Assembly (NCBI GenBank): GCA_920105625.2
Contig: OV050030.1
Span: 249,457,889 to 249,521,888, forward strand
Direction of reading: 5' to 3'
Length of the DNA stretch: 64,000 nt
Origin: Clusia tigrina
Lineage: Eukaryota > Arthropoda > Insecta > Diptera > Clusiidae
The position numbers were made by a program, and so were the translations under genes. The notes beneath the pieces are model-generated. The model was not told the DNA's origin and searched no databases. It worked only from the letters and a program-made list of their open reading frames with translations. Positions 36,001 to 51,100 of this stretch are shown piece after piece (within the stretch, counting starts at the first letter, position 1; every line of letters begins with the position of its first letter).

Positions 36001-38500
36001 GGTATGTCCTACACCTATCAAAGTTTGCAACATACAAATGCTTGTAACTTTTTACTGGAGCGTCATAAAACCTTGACATTTTGTAACAATAAAGTACTCG
36101 AGCCTCTTGTCAATCTAAGCTATCGCTCAAAGCTATGCTACCCTTGAGTCCCAAATCAAACACTGATAAAACTTCAAATAGCCCTAACTTCCATACAGTA
36201 TGTCCTACCCCTATCAAAGTTTGCAACATACAAATGTTTGTAACTTTTTACTGGAGCGTCATAAAACCTTGACATTTTGTAACAATAAAGTACTCGAGCC
36301 TCTTGTCAATTTAAGCTATCACTCAAAGCTATGTTACCCTTGAGTCCCAAATCAAACACTGATAAAACTTCAAATGGCCCTAACTTCTATACGGTACGTC
36401 CTACATCTATCAAAGTTTGCAACATACAAATGCTTGTAACTTTTTACGGGAGCGTCATAAAACCTTGAAATTTTGTAACAATAAAGTACTCGAGCCTCTT
36501 GTCAATTTAAGCTATCGCTCAAAGCTATGCTACCCTTGAGTTCCAAATCAAACACTGATAAAACTTCAAATGGCCCTAACTTCTATACGATACGTCCTAC
36601 ACCTATCAAAGTTTGCAACATACAAATGCTTGTAACTTTTTACAGGAGCGTCATAAAACCTTGAAATTTTGTAACAATAAGGTACTCGAGCTTCTTGTCA
36701 ATTTAAGCTATCGCTCAAAGCTATGCTACCCTTGACACAGAAATCAAACACTGATAAAACTTCAAATGGCCCTAACTTCTATACGGTACTTCCTACACCT
36801 ATCAAAGTTTGCAACATACAAATGCTTGTGACTTTTTGCTCGAGCGTCATAAAACCTTGAAATTTTGTAATAATAAGGCACTCGAGCTTCTTGTCAATTT
36901 AAGCTATTGCTCAAAGCTATGCTGCCCTTGAGTCCCAAATCAAACACTGATAAAACTTCAAATAGCCCTAACTTCTATACAGTATGTCCTACACCTATCA
37001 AAGTTTGCAACATACAAATGCTTGTAACTTTTTACTGGAGCGTCATAAAACCTTGAAATTTTGTAACAATAAGGTACTCGAGCTTCTTGTCAATTTAAGT
37101 TATCGCTCAAAGCTATGCTACCCTTGAGTCCCAAATCAAACATTGATAAAACTTCAAATGGCCCTAACTTCTATACGGTACGTCCTACACCTATCAAAGT
37201 TTGCAACATACAAATGCTTGTAACTTTTTACTGGAGCGTCATAAAAACTTAAAATTTTGTAACAATAAAGTACTCGAGCCTCTTGTCAATTTAAGCTATC
37301 GCTCAAAGCTATGCTACCCTTGAGTATCAAATCAAACACTGATAAAACTTCAAATGGCCCTAACTTCTATACGGTACGTCCTACACCTATCAAATTTGCA
37401 ACATACAAATTCTTGTAACTTTTTACGGGAGCGTCATAAAACCTTGAAATTTTGTAACAATAAAGTACTCGAGCCTCTTGTCAATTTAAGCTATCGCTCA
37501 AAGCTATGCTACCCTTGAGTTCCAAATCAAACACTGATAAAACTTCAAATGGCCCTAACTTCTATACGATACGTCCTACACCAATCAAAGTTTGCAACAT
37601 ACAAATGCTTGTGACTTTTTACTAGAGCGTCATAAAACCTTGAAATTTTGTAATAATACGGCACTCGAGCTTCTTGTCAATTTAAGCTATTGCTCAAAGC
37701 TATGCTACCCTTGAGTCCCAAATCAAACACTGATAAAACTTCAAATAGCCCTAACTTCTATACAGTATGTCCTACACCTATCAAAGTTTGCAACATACAA
37801 ATGCTTGTAACTTTTTACTTGAGCGTCATAAAACCTTGACATTTTGTAACAATAAAGTACTCGAGCCTCTTGTCAATTTAAGCTATCGCTCAAAGCTATG
37901 CTACCCTTGAGTGTCAAATCAAACACTGATAAAACTTCAAATAGCCCTAACTTCTATACAGTATGTCCTACACCTATCAAAGTTTGCAACATACAAATGC
38001 TTGTAACTTTTTACTGGAGCGTCATAAAAACTTGACATTTTGTAACAATAAAGTACTCGAGCGTCTTGTCAATTTAAGCTATCGCTCAAAGCAATGCTAC
38101 CCTTGAGTCCCAAATCAAACGCTGATAAAACTTCAAATGGCCTTAACTTATATACGGTACTTCCTACACCTATCAAGGTTTGCAACATACAAATGCTTGT
38201 AACTTTTTACTGGAGCGTCATAAAACCTTGAAATTCTGTAACAATAAAGTACTCGAGCCTCTTGTCAATTGAAGCTATCGCTCAAAGCTATGCTACCCTT
38301 GAGTCCCAAATCAAACACTGATAAAACTTCAAATGGCCCTAACTTCTATACGGTACGTCCTACACCTATCAAAGTTTGCAACATACAAATGCTTGTAACT
38401 TTTTACTGGAGCGTCATAAAACCTTGAAATTTTGTAACAATGAAGTACTCGAGCCTCTTGTCAATTTAAGCTATCGCTCAAAGCTATGCTACCCTTGAGT
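36000..38500. repeat. Satellite monomers continuing the ACAGTATGTCC subfamily
   Basis: About 13 monomers of the 196-bp family with the same private markers as the previous zone (TTGACACAGAAATC at about 36733, ACAGTATGTCC repeatedly), without the broken junctions. From about 38100 the monomers change to the common GGAGCGTCATAAAACC type. Confidence 0.8.
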
Positions 38501-41500
38501 CCCAAATCAAACACTGATAAAACTTCAAATGGTCCTAACTTCTATACGGTACGTCCTACACCTATCAAAGTTTGCAACATACACATGCTTGTAACTTTTT
38601 ACTGGAGCGTCATAAAACTTTGAAATTTTGTAACAATAAGGTACTCGAGCCTCTTGTCAATTTAAGCTATCGCTCAAAGCTATGCTACCATTGAGTCCCA
38701 AATCAAACACTGATAAAACTTCAAATGGCCCTAACTTCTATACGGTACGTCCTACATCTATCAAAGTTTGCAACATACAAATGCTTGTAACTTTTTACTG
38801 GAGCGTCACAAAACCTTGAAATTGTGTAACAATAAAGTACTCGAGCCTCTTGTCAATTTAAGCTATCGCTCAAAGCTATGCTACCCTTGAGTCCCAAATC
38901 AAACACTGATAAAACTTCAAATGGCCCTAACTTCTATACGGTACGTCCTACACCTATCAAAGTTTGCAACATGCAAATGCTTGTAACTTTTCACTGGAGC
39001 GTCATAAAACCTTGAAATTTTGTTAAAATAAAGTACTCGAGCCTCTTGTCAATTTAAGCTATCGCTCAAAGCTATGCTACCCTTGAGTCCCAAATCAAAC
39101 ACTGATAAAACTTCAAATGGCCCTAACTTCTATACGGTACGTCCTACACCTATCAAAGTTTGCAACACACAAATGCTTGTAACTTTTTACTGGAGCGTCA
39201 TAAAACCTTGAAATTTTGTAACAATAAAGTACTCGAGCCTCTTGTCAATTTAAGTTATCGCTCAAAGCTATGCTACCCTTGAGTCCCAAATCAAACACTG
39301 ATAAAGCTTCAAATGGCCCTAACTTCTATACGGTACGTCCTACATCTATCAACGTTTGCAACATACAAATGCTTGTAACTTTTTACTGGAGCGTCATAAA
39401 ACCTTGAAATTTTGTAACAATAAAGTACTCGAGCCTCTTGTCAATTTAAGCTACCGCTCAAAGCTATGCTACCCTTGAATCCCAAATCAAACACTGATAA
39501 AACTTCAAATAGACCTAACTTCTATACGGTACGTCCTACACCTATCAAAGTTTGCAACATACAAATGCTTGTATCTTTTTACGGGAGCGTCATAAAACCT
39601 TGAAATTTTGTAACAATAAAGTACTCGAGCCTCTTGTCAATTTAAGCTATCGCTCAAAGCTATGCTACCCTTGAGTCCCAAATCAAACTCTGATAAAACT
39701 TCAAATAGCCCTAACTTCTATACGGTACGTCCTAAACCTATCAAAGTTTGCAACATACAAATGCTTGTAACTTTTTACTGGAGCGTCATAAAACCTTGAA
39801 ATTTTGTAACAATACAGTACTCGAGCCTCTTGTCAATTTAAGCATTCGTTCAAAGCTATGCTACCCTTGAGTCCCAAATCAAACACTGATGAAACTTCAA
39901 ATGGCCCTAACTTCTATACGGTACATTCTACATCTATCAAAGTTTGCAACATGCAAATGCTTCTAACTTTTTACTGGAGCGTCATAAAACCTTGAAATTT
40001 TGTAACAATAAAGTACTCGAGCCTCTTGTCAATTTAAGCTATCGCTCAAAGCTGTGCTACCCCTGAGTCCCAAATCAAACACTGATAAAACTTCAAATGG
40101 TCCTAACTTCTATACGGTACGTCCTACACCTATCAAAGTTTGCAACATACACATGCTTGTAACTTTTTACTGGAGCGTCATAAAACTTTGAAATTTTGTA
40201 ACAATAAGGTACTCGAGCCTCTTGTCAATTTAAGCTATCGCTCAAAGCTATGCTACCATTGAGTCCCAAATCAAACACTGATAAAACTTCAAATGGCCCT
40301 AACTTCTATACGGTACGTCCTACATCTATCAAAGTTTGCAACATACAAATGCTTGTAACTTTTTACTGGAGCGTCACAAAACCTTGAAATTGTGTAACAA
40401 TAAAGTACTCGAGCCTCTTGTCAATTTAAGCTATCGCTCAAAGCTATGCTACCCTTGAGTCCCAAATCAAACACTGATAAAACTTCAAATGGCCCTAACT
40501 TCTATACGGTACGTCCTACACCTATCAAAGTTTGCAACATGCAAATGCTTGTAACTTTTCACTGGAGCGTCATAAAACCTTGAAATTTTGTTAAAATAAA
40601 GTACTCGAGCCTCTTGTCAATTTAAGCTATCGCTCAAAGCTATGCTACCCTTGAGTCCCAAATCAAACACTGATAAAACTTCAAATGGCCCTAACTTCTA
40701 TACGGTACGTCCTACACCTATCAAAGTTTGCAACACACAAATGCTTGTAACTTTTTACTGGAGCGTCATAAAACCTTGAAATTTTGTAACAATAAAGTAC
40801 TCGAGCCTCTTGTCAATTTAAGTTATCGCTCAAAGCTATGCTACCCTTGAGTCCCAAATCAAACACTGATAAAGCTTCAAATGGCCCTAACTTCTATACG
40901 GTACGTCCTACATCTATCAACGTTTGCAACATACAAATGCTTGTAACTTTTTACTGGAGCGTCATAAAACCTTGAAATTTTGTAACAATAAAGTACTCGA
41001 GCCTCTTGTCAATTTAAGCTACCGCTCAAAGCTATGCTACCCTTGAATCCCAAATCAAACACTGATAAAACTTCAAATAGACCTAACTTCTATACGGTAC
41101 GTCCTACACCTATCAAAGTTTGCAACATACAAATGCTTGTATCTTTTTACGGGAGCGTCATAAAACCTTGAAATTTTGTAACAATAAAGTACTCGAGCCT
41201 CTTGTCAATTTAAGCTATCGCTCAAAGCTATGCTACCCTTGAGTCCCAAATCAAACTCTGATAAAACTTCAAATAGCCCTAACTTCTATACGGTACGTCC
41301 TAAACCTATCAAAGTTTGCAACATACAAATGCTTGTAACTTTTTACTGGAGCGTCATAAAACCTTGAAATTTTGTAACAATACAGTACTCGAGCCTCTTG
41401 TCAATTTAAGCAATCGTTCAAAGCTATGCTACCCTTGAGTCCCAAATCAAACACTGATGAAACTTCAAATGGCCCTAACTTCTATACGGTACATTCTACA

Positions 41501-41640
41501 TCTATCAAAGTTTGCAACATGCAAATGCTTCTAACTTTTTACTGGAGCGTCATAAAACCTTGAAATTTTGTAACAATAAAGTACTCGAGCCTCTTGTCAA
41601 TTTAAGCTATCGCTCAAAGCTGTGCTACCCCTGAGTCCCA
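38500..41640. repeat. Tandem duplication 2 x 1568 bp (eight monomers)
   Basis: Rare variants recur at exactly 1568 bp: ACACATGCTTG (38581, 40149), TTGTTAAAATAAAG, CAACACACAAATGC, GATAAAGCTTC, TCAACGTTTGC, GCTACCGCTC, TTGAATCCC, AATAGACC, AAACTCTGAT, AATACAGTAC, GTACATTCTACATC and CTGTGCTACCCCTGAG. I found one difference in the stretches compared (AAGCATTCGTT against AAGCAATCGTT). The near identity implies a very recent unequal exchange, or an assembly duplication. Confidence 0.92.
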
Positions 41641-44600
41641 AATCAAACACTGATAAAACTTCAAATGGCCGTAACTTCTATACGGTACGTCCTACACCTA
41701 TCAAAGTTTGCAACATACAAATGCTTTAACGTTTTTACTGGAGCGTCATAAAACCTTGAAATTTTGTAACAATAAAGTACTCGAGCCTCTTGTCAATTTA
41801 AGCTATCGCTCAAAGCTATTCTACCCTTGAGTCCCAAATCAAACACTGATAAAACTTCCAATGGCCCTAACTTCTATACGGTACGTCCTACACCTATCAA
41901 AGTTTGCCACATACAAATGCTTGTAACTTTTTACGGGAGCGTCATAAAACCTTGAAATTTTGTAACAATCAAGTACTCGAGCCTCTTGTCAATTTAAGCT
42001 ATCGCTCAAAGCTATGCTACCCTTGAGTCCCAAATCAAACACTGATAAAACTTCAAATGGCCCTAACTTCTATACGGTACGTCCTACACCTATCAAAGTT
42101 TGCAACATACAAGTGCTTGTAACTTTTTACTGGAGCCTCATAAAACCTTGAAATTTTGTAACAATGAAGTACTCGAGCCTCTTGTCAATTTAAGCTATCG
42201 CTCAAAGCTATGCTACCCTTGAGTCCCAAATCAAACACTGATAAAACTTCAAATGGTCCTAACTTCTATACGGTACGTCCTACACCTATCAAAGTTTGCA
42301 ACATACAAGTGCTTGTAACTTTTTACTGGAGCCTCATAAAACCTTGAAATTTTGTAACAATGAAGTACTCGAGCCTCTTGTCAATTTAAGCTATCGCTCA
42401 AAGCTATGCTACCCTTGAGTCCCAAATCAAACACTGATAAAACTTCAAATGGCCCTAACTTCTATACGGTACGTCCTACACCTATCAAAGTTTGCAACAT
42501 GCAAATGCTTGTAACTTTTCACTGGAGCGTCATAAAACCTTGAAATTTCGTAACAATAAAGTAATCGAGCCTCTTGTCAATTTAAGCTATCGCTCAAAGC
42601 TATGCTACCCTTGAGTCCCAAATCAAACTGTGATAAAACTTCAAATAGCCCTAACTTCTATACGGTACGTCCTAAACCTATCAAAGTTTGCAACATACAA
42701 ATGCTTGTAACTTTTTACTGGAGCGTCATAAAACCTTGAAATTTTGTAACAATACAGTACTCGACCCTCTTGTCAATTTAAGCAATCGCTCAAAGCTATG
42801 CTACCCTTGAGTCCCAAATCAAACACTGATGAAACTTCAAATGGCCCTAACTTCTATACGGTACATCCTACATCTATCAAAGTTTGCAACATGCAAATGC
42901 TTCTAACTTTTTACTGGAGCGTCATAAAACCTTGAAATTTTGTAACAATAAAGTACTCGAGCCTCTTGTCAATTTAAGCTATCGCTCAAAGCTATGCTAC
43001 CCCTGAGTCCCAAATCAAACACTGATAAAACTTCAAATGGCCGTAACTTCTATACGGTACGTCCTACACCTATCAAAGTTTGCAACATACAAATGCTTGT
43101 ACGTTTTTACTGGAGCGTCATAAAACCTTGAAATTTTGTAACAATAAAGTACTCGAGCCTCTTGTCAATTTAAGCAATCGCTCAAAGCTATGCTACCCTT
43201 AAGTCCCAAATCAAACACTGATGAAACTTCAAATGGCCCTAACTTCTATACGGTACATCCTACATCTATCAAAGTTTGCAACATGCAAATGCTTCTAACT
43301 TTTTACTGGAGCGTCATAAAACCTTGAAATTTTGTAACAATAAAGTACTCGAGCCTCTTGTCAATTTAAGCTATCGCTCAAAGCTATGCTACCCCTGAGT
43401 CCCAAATCAAACACTGATAAAACTTCAAATGGCCGTAACTTCTATACGGTACGTCCTACACCTATCAAAGTTTGCAACATACAAATGCTTGTACGTTTTT
43501 ACTGGAGCGTCATAAAACCTTGAAATTTTGTAACAATAAAGTACTCGAGCCTCTTGTCAATTTAAGCTATCGCTCACAGCTATTCTACCCTTGAGTCCCA
43601 AATCAAACACTGATAAAACTTCAAATGGCCCTAACTTCTATACGGTACGTCCTACACCTATCAAAGTTTGCAACATACAAGTGCTTGTAACTTTTTACTG
43701 GAGCCTCATAAAACCTTGAAATTTTGTAACAATGAAGTACTCGAGCCTCTTGTCAATTTAAGCTATCGCTCAAAGCTATGCTACCCTTGAGTCCCAAATC
43801 AAACACTGATAAAACTTCAAATGGTCCTAACTTCTATACGGTACGTCCTACACCTATCAAAGTTTGCAACATACAAATGCTTGTAACTTTTTACTGGAGC
43901 GTCATAAAACTTTGAAATTTTGTAACAATAAGGTACTCGAGCCTCTTGTCAATTTAAGTTATCGCTCAAAGCTATGCTACCCTTGAGTCCCAAATCAAAC
44001 ACTGATAAAACTTCAAATGGCCCTAACTTCTATACGGCACGTCCTACATCTATCAAAGTTTGCAACATACAAATGCTCGTAACTTTTTACTGGAGCGTCA
44101 TAAAACCTTGAACTTGTGTAACAATAAAGTACTCGAGCCTCTTGTCAATTTAAGCTATCGCTCAAAGCTATGCTACCCTTGAGTCCCAAATCAAACACTG
44201 ATAAAACTTCAAATGGCCCTAACTTCTATACGGTACGTCCTACACCTATCAAAGTTTGCAACATGCAAATGCTTGTAACTTTTCACTGGAGCGTCATAAA
44301 ACCTTGAAATTTCGTAACAATAAAGTAATCGAGCCTCTTGTCAATTTAAGCTATCGCTCAAAGCTATTCTAACCTTGAGTCCCAAATCAAACACTGATAA
44401 AACTTCAAATGGCCCTAACTTCTATACGGTACGTCCTACATCCATCAACGTTTGCAACATACAAATGCTTGTAACTTTTTACTGGAGCGTCATAAAACCT
44501 TGAAATTTTGTAACAATAAAGTACTCGAGCCTCTTGTCAATTTAAGCTATCGCTCAAAGCTATGCTACCCTTGAGTCCCAAATCAAACACTGATATAACT

Positions 44601-46180
44601 TCAAATAGACCTAACTTCTATACGGTACGTCCTACACCTTTCAAAGTTTGCAACATACAAATGCTTGTATCTTTTTACGGGAGCGTCATAAAACCTTGAA
44701 ATTTTGTAACAATAAAGTACTCGAGCCTCTTGTCAATTTAAGCTATCGCTCAAAGCTATGCTACCCTTGAGTCCCAAATCAAACTCTGATAAAACTTCAA
44801 ATAGCCCTAACTTCTATACGGTACGTCCTACACTTATCAAAGTTTGCAACATACAAATGCTTGTACGTTTTTACTGGAGCGTCATAAAACCTTGAAATTT
44901 TGTAACAATAAAGTACTCGAGCCTCTTGTCAATTTAAGCTATCGCTCAAAGCTATTCTACCCTTGAGTCCCAAATCAAACACTGATAAAACTTCCAATGG
45001 CCCTAACTTCTATACGGTACGTCCTACACCTATCAAAGTTTGCAACATACAAATGCTTGTAACTTTTTACGGGAGCGTCATAAAACCTTGAAATTTTGTA
45101 ACAATGAAGTACTCGAGCCTCTTGTCAATTTAAGCTATCGCTCAAAGCTATGCTACCCTTGAGTCCCAAATCAAACACTGATAAAACTTCAAATGGCCCT
45201 AACTTCTATACGGTACGTCCTACACCTATCAAAGTTTGCAACATACAAATGCTTGTACGTTTTTACTGGAGCGTCATAAAACCTTGAAATTTTGTAACAA
45301 TAAAGTACTCGAGCCTCTTGTCAATTTAAGCTATCGCTCAAAGCTATTCTACCCTTGAGTCCCAAATCAAACACTGATAAAACTTCCAATTACCCTAACT
45401 TCTATACGGTACGTCCTACACCTATCAAAGTTTGCAACATACAAATGCTTGTAACTTTTTACGGGAGCGTCATAAAACCTTGAAATTTTGTAACAATGAA
45501 GTACTCGAGCCTCTTGTCAATTTAAGATATCGCTCTAAGCTATACTACCCTTGAGTCCCAAATCAAACACTGATAAAATTTCAAATGGCCCTAACTTCTA
45601 TATGGTACGTCCTACACCTATCAAAGTTTGCAACATACAAATGCTTGTAACTTTTTACTGGAGCGTCATAAACCCTTGAAATTTTGTAACAATAAGGCAC
45701 TCGAGCTTCTTGTCAATTTAAGCTATCGCTCAAAGCTGTGCTACCCTTGAGTCCCAAATCAATCACTGATAAAACTTCAAATGGCCCTAACTTCTATACG
45801 GTACTTCCTACACCTATCAAAGTTTGCAACACACAAATGCTTGTGACTTTTTACTCGAGCGTCATAAAACCTTGAAATTTTGTAACAATAAGGCACTCGA
45901 GCTTCTTGTCAATTTAAGCTATCGCTCAAAGCTATGCTACCCTTGAGTCTCAAATCAAACATTGATAAAACTTCAAATGGCCCTATCTTCTATACGGTAC
46001 GTCCTACACCTATCAAAGTTTCCAACATACAAATGCTTGTAACTTTTTACTGGAGCGCCATAAAACCTTGAAATTTTGTAACAATAAAGTACTCGTGCCT
46101 CTTGTCACTTTAAGCTATCGTTCAAAGCTATGCTACCCTTGAGTCCCAAATCAAACACTGATAAAACTTCAGATGGCCCT
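41640..46180. repeat. Mixed satellite monomers with short higher-order repeats
   Basis: Contains further partial copies of the 38.5-41.6 kb variants (AATACAGTAC near 42752, GATGAAACTTC, CATGCAAATGCTTCTAAC, ACCCCTGAG), the TTGTACGTTTTTAC variant in at least five monomers, and a two-monomer repeat at about 42100-42470 marked by ACAAGTGCTTG with GGAGCCTCAT. No single period dominates. Confidence 0.78.
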
Positions 46181-48140
46181 AACTTCTATACGGTACGTCC
46201 TACACCTATCAAAGTTTGCAACATACAAATGCTTGTAACTTTTTACGGGAGCGTCATAAAACCTTGAAATTTTGTTACAATGAAGTACTCGAGCCTCTTG
46301 TCAATTTAAGCTATCGCTCAAAGCTATGCTACCCTTGAGTCCCAAATCAAACACTGATAAAACTTCCAATGGCCCTAACTTCTATACGGTACGTCCTACA
46401 CCTATCAAAGTTTGCAACATACAAATGCTTGTAACTTTTTACGGGAGCGCCATAAAACCTTGAAATTTTGTAACAATGAAGTACTCGAGCCTTTTGTCAA
46501 TTTAAGCTATCGCTCAAAGCTATGCTACCCTTGAGTCCCAAATCAAACACTGATAAAACTTCAAATAGCCCTAACTTCTATACGGTACGTCCTACACCTA
46601 TCAAAGTTTGCAACATACAAATGCTTGTAACTTTTTACGAGAGCGTCATAAAACCTTGAAATTTTGTAACAATAAAGTACTCGAGCCTCTTGTCAATTTA
46701 AGGTATCGCTCAAAGCTATGCTACCCTTGAGTCCCAAATCAAACACTGATAAAACTTCAAATAGCCCTAACTTCTATACGGTATGTCCTACACCTATCAA
46801 AGTTTGCAACATACAAATGCTTGTAACTTTTTACTGGAGCGTCATAAAACCTTGAAATTTTGTAACAATAAAGTACTCGAGCCTCTTGTCAATTAAGCTA
46901 TCGCTCAAAGCTATTCTACCCTTGAGTCCCAAATCAAACACTGATAAAATTTCAAATGGCCCTAACTTCTATATGGTACGTCCTACACCTATCAAAGTTT
47001 GCAACATACAAATGCTTGTAACTTTTTACTGGAGCGTCATAAAACCTTGAAATTTTGTAACAATAAAGTACTCGAGCCTCTTGTCAATTTAAGCTATCGC
47101 TCAAAGCTATGGTATCCTTGAGTCCCAAATCAAACACTGATAAAACTTCCAATGGCCCTAACTTCTATACGGTACGTCCTACACCTATCAAAGTTTGCAA
47201 CATACAAATGCTTGTAACTTTTTACGGGAGCGTCATAAAACCTTGAAATTTTGTAACAATGAAGTACTCGAGCCTCTTGTCAATTTAAGCTATCGCTCAA
47301 AGCTATGCTACCCTTGAGTCCCAAATCAAACACTGATAAAACTTCCAATGGCCCTAACTTCTATACGGTACGTCCTACACCTATCAAAGTTTGCAACATA
47401 CAAATGCTTGTAACTTTTTACGGGAGCGCCATAAAACCTTGAAATTTTGTAACAATGAAGTACTCGAGCCTTTTGTCAATTTAAGCTATCGCTCAAAGCT
47501 ATGCTACCCTTGAGTCCCAAATCAAACACTGATAAAACTTCAAATAGCCCTAACTTCTATACGGTACGTCCTACACCTATCAAAGTTTGCAACATACAAA
47601 TGCTTGTAACTTTTTACGAGAGCGTCATAAAACCTTGAAATTTTGTAACAATAAAGTACTCGAGCCTCTTGTCAATTTAAGGTATCGCTCAAAGCTATGC
47701 TACCCTTGAGTCCCAAATCAAACACTGATAAAACTTCAAATAGCCCTAACTTCTATACGGTATGTCCTACACCTATCAAAGTTTGCAACATACAAATGCT
47801 TGTAACTTTTTACTGGAGCGTCATAAAACCTTGAAATTTTGTAACAATAAAGTACTCGAGCCTCTTGTCAATTAAGCTATCGCTCAAAGCTATACTACCC
47901 TTGAGTCCCAAATCAAACACTGATAAAATTTCAAATGGCCCTAACTTCTATATGGTACGTCCTACACCTATCAAAGTTTGCAACATACAAATGCTTGTAA
48001 CTTTTTACTGGAGCGTCATAAAACCTTGAAATTTTGTAACAATAAAGTACTCGAGCCTCTTGTCAATTTAAGCTATCGCTCAAAGCTATGGTATCCTTGA
48101 GTCCCAAATCAAACACTGATAAAACTTCCAATGGCCCTAA
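46180..48140. repeat. Tandem duplication 2 x 979 bp (five monomers)
   Basis: ACGGGAGCGCC at 46441 and 47420, and CTATGGTATCC with GGTATCC at 47111 and 48090, both give a spacing of 979 bp (four 196-bp monomers plus one 195-bp CAATTAAGC monomer). The intermediate markers CGAGAGCG, TTAAGGTATCG and CGGTATGTCC occur in the same order in both. Confidence 0.88.
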
Positions 48141-51100
48141 CTTCTATACGGTACGTCCTACACCTATCAAAGTTTGCAACATACAAATGCTTGTAACTTT
48201 TTACGCGAGGGTCATAAAACCTTGAAATTTTGTAACAATAAAGTACTCGAGCCTCTTGTCAATTTAAGGTATCGCTCAAAGCTATGCTACCCTTGAGTCC
48301 CAAATCAAACACTGAGAAAACTTCAAATAGCCCTAACTTCTATACGGTATGTCCTACACCTATCAAAGTTTGCAACATACAAATGCTTGTAACTTTTTAC
48401 TGGAGCGCCATAAAACCTTGAAATTTTGTAACAATAAAGTACTCGTGCCTCTTGTCACTTTAAGCTATCGTTCAAAGCTATGCTACCCTTGAGTCCCAAA
48501 TCAAACACTGATAAAACTTCAGATGGCCCTAACTTCTATACGGTACGTCCTACACCTATCAAAGTTTGCAACATACAAATGCTTGTAACTTTTTACTGGA
48601 GCGTCATAAAACCTTGAAATTTTGTAACAATAAAGTACTCGAGCCTCTTGTCAATTAAGCTATCGCTCAAAGCTATACTACCCTTGAGTCCCAAATCAAA
48701 CACTGATAAAATTTCAAATGGCCCTAACTTCTATATGGTACGTCCTACACCTATCAAAGTTTGCAACATACAAATGCTTGTAACTTTTTACTGGAGCGTC
48801 ATAAAACCTTGAAATTTTGTAACAATAAAGTACTCGAGCCTCTTGTCAATTTAAGCTATCGCTCAAAGCTATGCTACCCTTGAGTCCCAAATCAAACACT
48901 GATAAAACTTCCAATGGCCCTAACTTCTATACGGTACGTCCTACACCTATCAAAGTTTGCAACATACAAATGCTTGTAACTTTTTACGGGAGCGTCATAA
49001 AACCTTGAAATTTTGTAACAATGAAGTACTCGAGCCTTTTGTCAATTTAAGCTATCGCTCAAAGCTATGCTACCCTTGAGTCCCAAATCAAACACTGATA
49101 AAACTTCAAATAGCCCTAACTTCTATACGGTACGTCCTACACCTATCAAAGTTTGCAACATACAAATGCTTGTAACTTTTTACGAGAGCGTCATAAAACC
49201 TTGAAATTTTGTAACAATAAAGTACTCGAGCCTCTTGTCAATTTAAGGTATCGCTCAAAGCTATGCTACCCTTGAGTCCCAAATCAAACACTGATAAAAC
49301 TTCAAATAGCCCTAACTTCTATACGGTATGTCCTACACCTATCAAAGTTTGCAACATACAAATGCTTGTAACTTTTTACTGGAGCGTCATAAAACCTTGA
49401 AATTTTGTAACAATAAAGTACTCGAGCCTCTTGTCAATTAAGCTATCGCTCAAAGCTATACTACCCTTGAGTCCCAAATCAAACACTGATAAAATTTCAA
49501 ATGGCCCTAACTTCTATATGGTACGTCCTACACCTATCAAAGTTTGCAACATACAAATGCTTGTAACTTTTTACTGGAGCGTCATAAAACCTTGAAATTT
49601 TGTAACAATAAAGTACTCGAGCCTCTTGTCAATTTAAGCTATCGCTCAAAGCTATGGTATCCTTGAGTCCCAAATCAAACACTGATAAAACTTCCAATGG
49701 CCCTAACTTCTATACGGTACGTCCTACACCTATCAAAGTTTGCAACATACAAATGCTTGTAACTTTTTACGCGAGGGTCATAAAACCTTGAAATTTTGTA
49801 ACAATAAAGTACTCGAGCCTCTTGTCAATTTAAGGTATCGCTCAAAGCTATGCTACCCTTGAGTCCCAAATCAAACACTGAGAAAACTTCAAATAGCCCT
49901 AACTTCTATACGGTATGTCCTACACCTATCAAAGTTTGCAACATACAAATGCTTGTAACTTTTTACTGGAGCGCCATAAAACCTTGAAATTTTGTAACAA
50001 TAAAGTACTCGTGCCTCTTGTCACTTTAAGCTATCGTTCAAAGCTATGCTACCCTTGAGTCCCAAATCAAACACTGATAAAACTTCAGATGGCCCTAACT
50101 TCTATACGGTACGTCCTACACCTATCAAAGTTTGCAACATACAAATGCTTGTAACTTTTTACTGGAGCGTCATAAAACCTTGAAATTTTGTAACAATAAA
50201 GTACTCGAGCCTCTTGTCAATTAAGCTATCGCTCAAAGCTATACTACCCTTGAGTCCCAAATCAAACACTGATAAAATTTCAAATGGCCCTAACTTCTAT
50301 ATGGTACGTCCTACACCTATCAAAGTTTGCAACATACAAATGCTTGTAACTTTTTACTGGAGCGTCATAAAACCTTGAAATTTTGTAACAATAAAGTACT
50401 CGAGCCTCTTGTCAATTTAAGCTATCGCTCAAAGCTATGCTACCCTTGAGTCCCAAATCAAACACTGATAAAACTTCCAATGGCCCTAACTTCTATACGG
50501 TACGTCCTACACCTATCAAAGTTTGCAACATACAAATGCTTGTAACTTTTTACGCGAGGGTCATAAAACCTTGAAATTTTGTAACAATAAAGTACTCGAG
50601 CCTCTTGTCAATTTAAGGTATCGCTCAAAGCTATGCTACCCTTGAGTCCCAAATTAAACACTGAGAAAATTTCAAATAGCCCTAACTTCTATACGGTATG
50701 TCCTACACCTATCAAAGTTTGCAACATACAAATGCTTGTAACTTTTTACTGGAGCGCCATAAAACCTTGAAATTTTGTAACAATAAAGTACTCGTGCCTC
50801 TTGTCACTTTAAGCTATCGTTCAAAGCTATGCTACCCTTGAGTCCTAAATCAAACACTGATAAAACTTCAGATGGCCCTAACTTCTATACGGTACGTCCT
50901 ACACCTATCAAAGTTTGCAACATACAAATGCTTGTAACTTTTTACGGGAGCGTCATAAAACCTTGAAATTTTGTAACAATGAAGTACTCGAGCCTCTTGT
51001 CAATTTAAGCTATCGCTCAAAGCTATGCTACCCTTGAGTCCCAAATCAAACACTGATAAAACTTCCAATGGCCCTAACTTCTATACGGTACGTCCTACAC

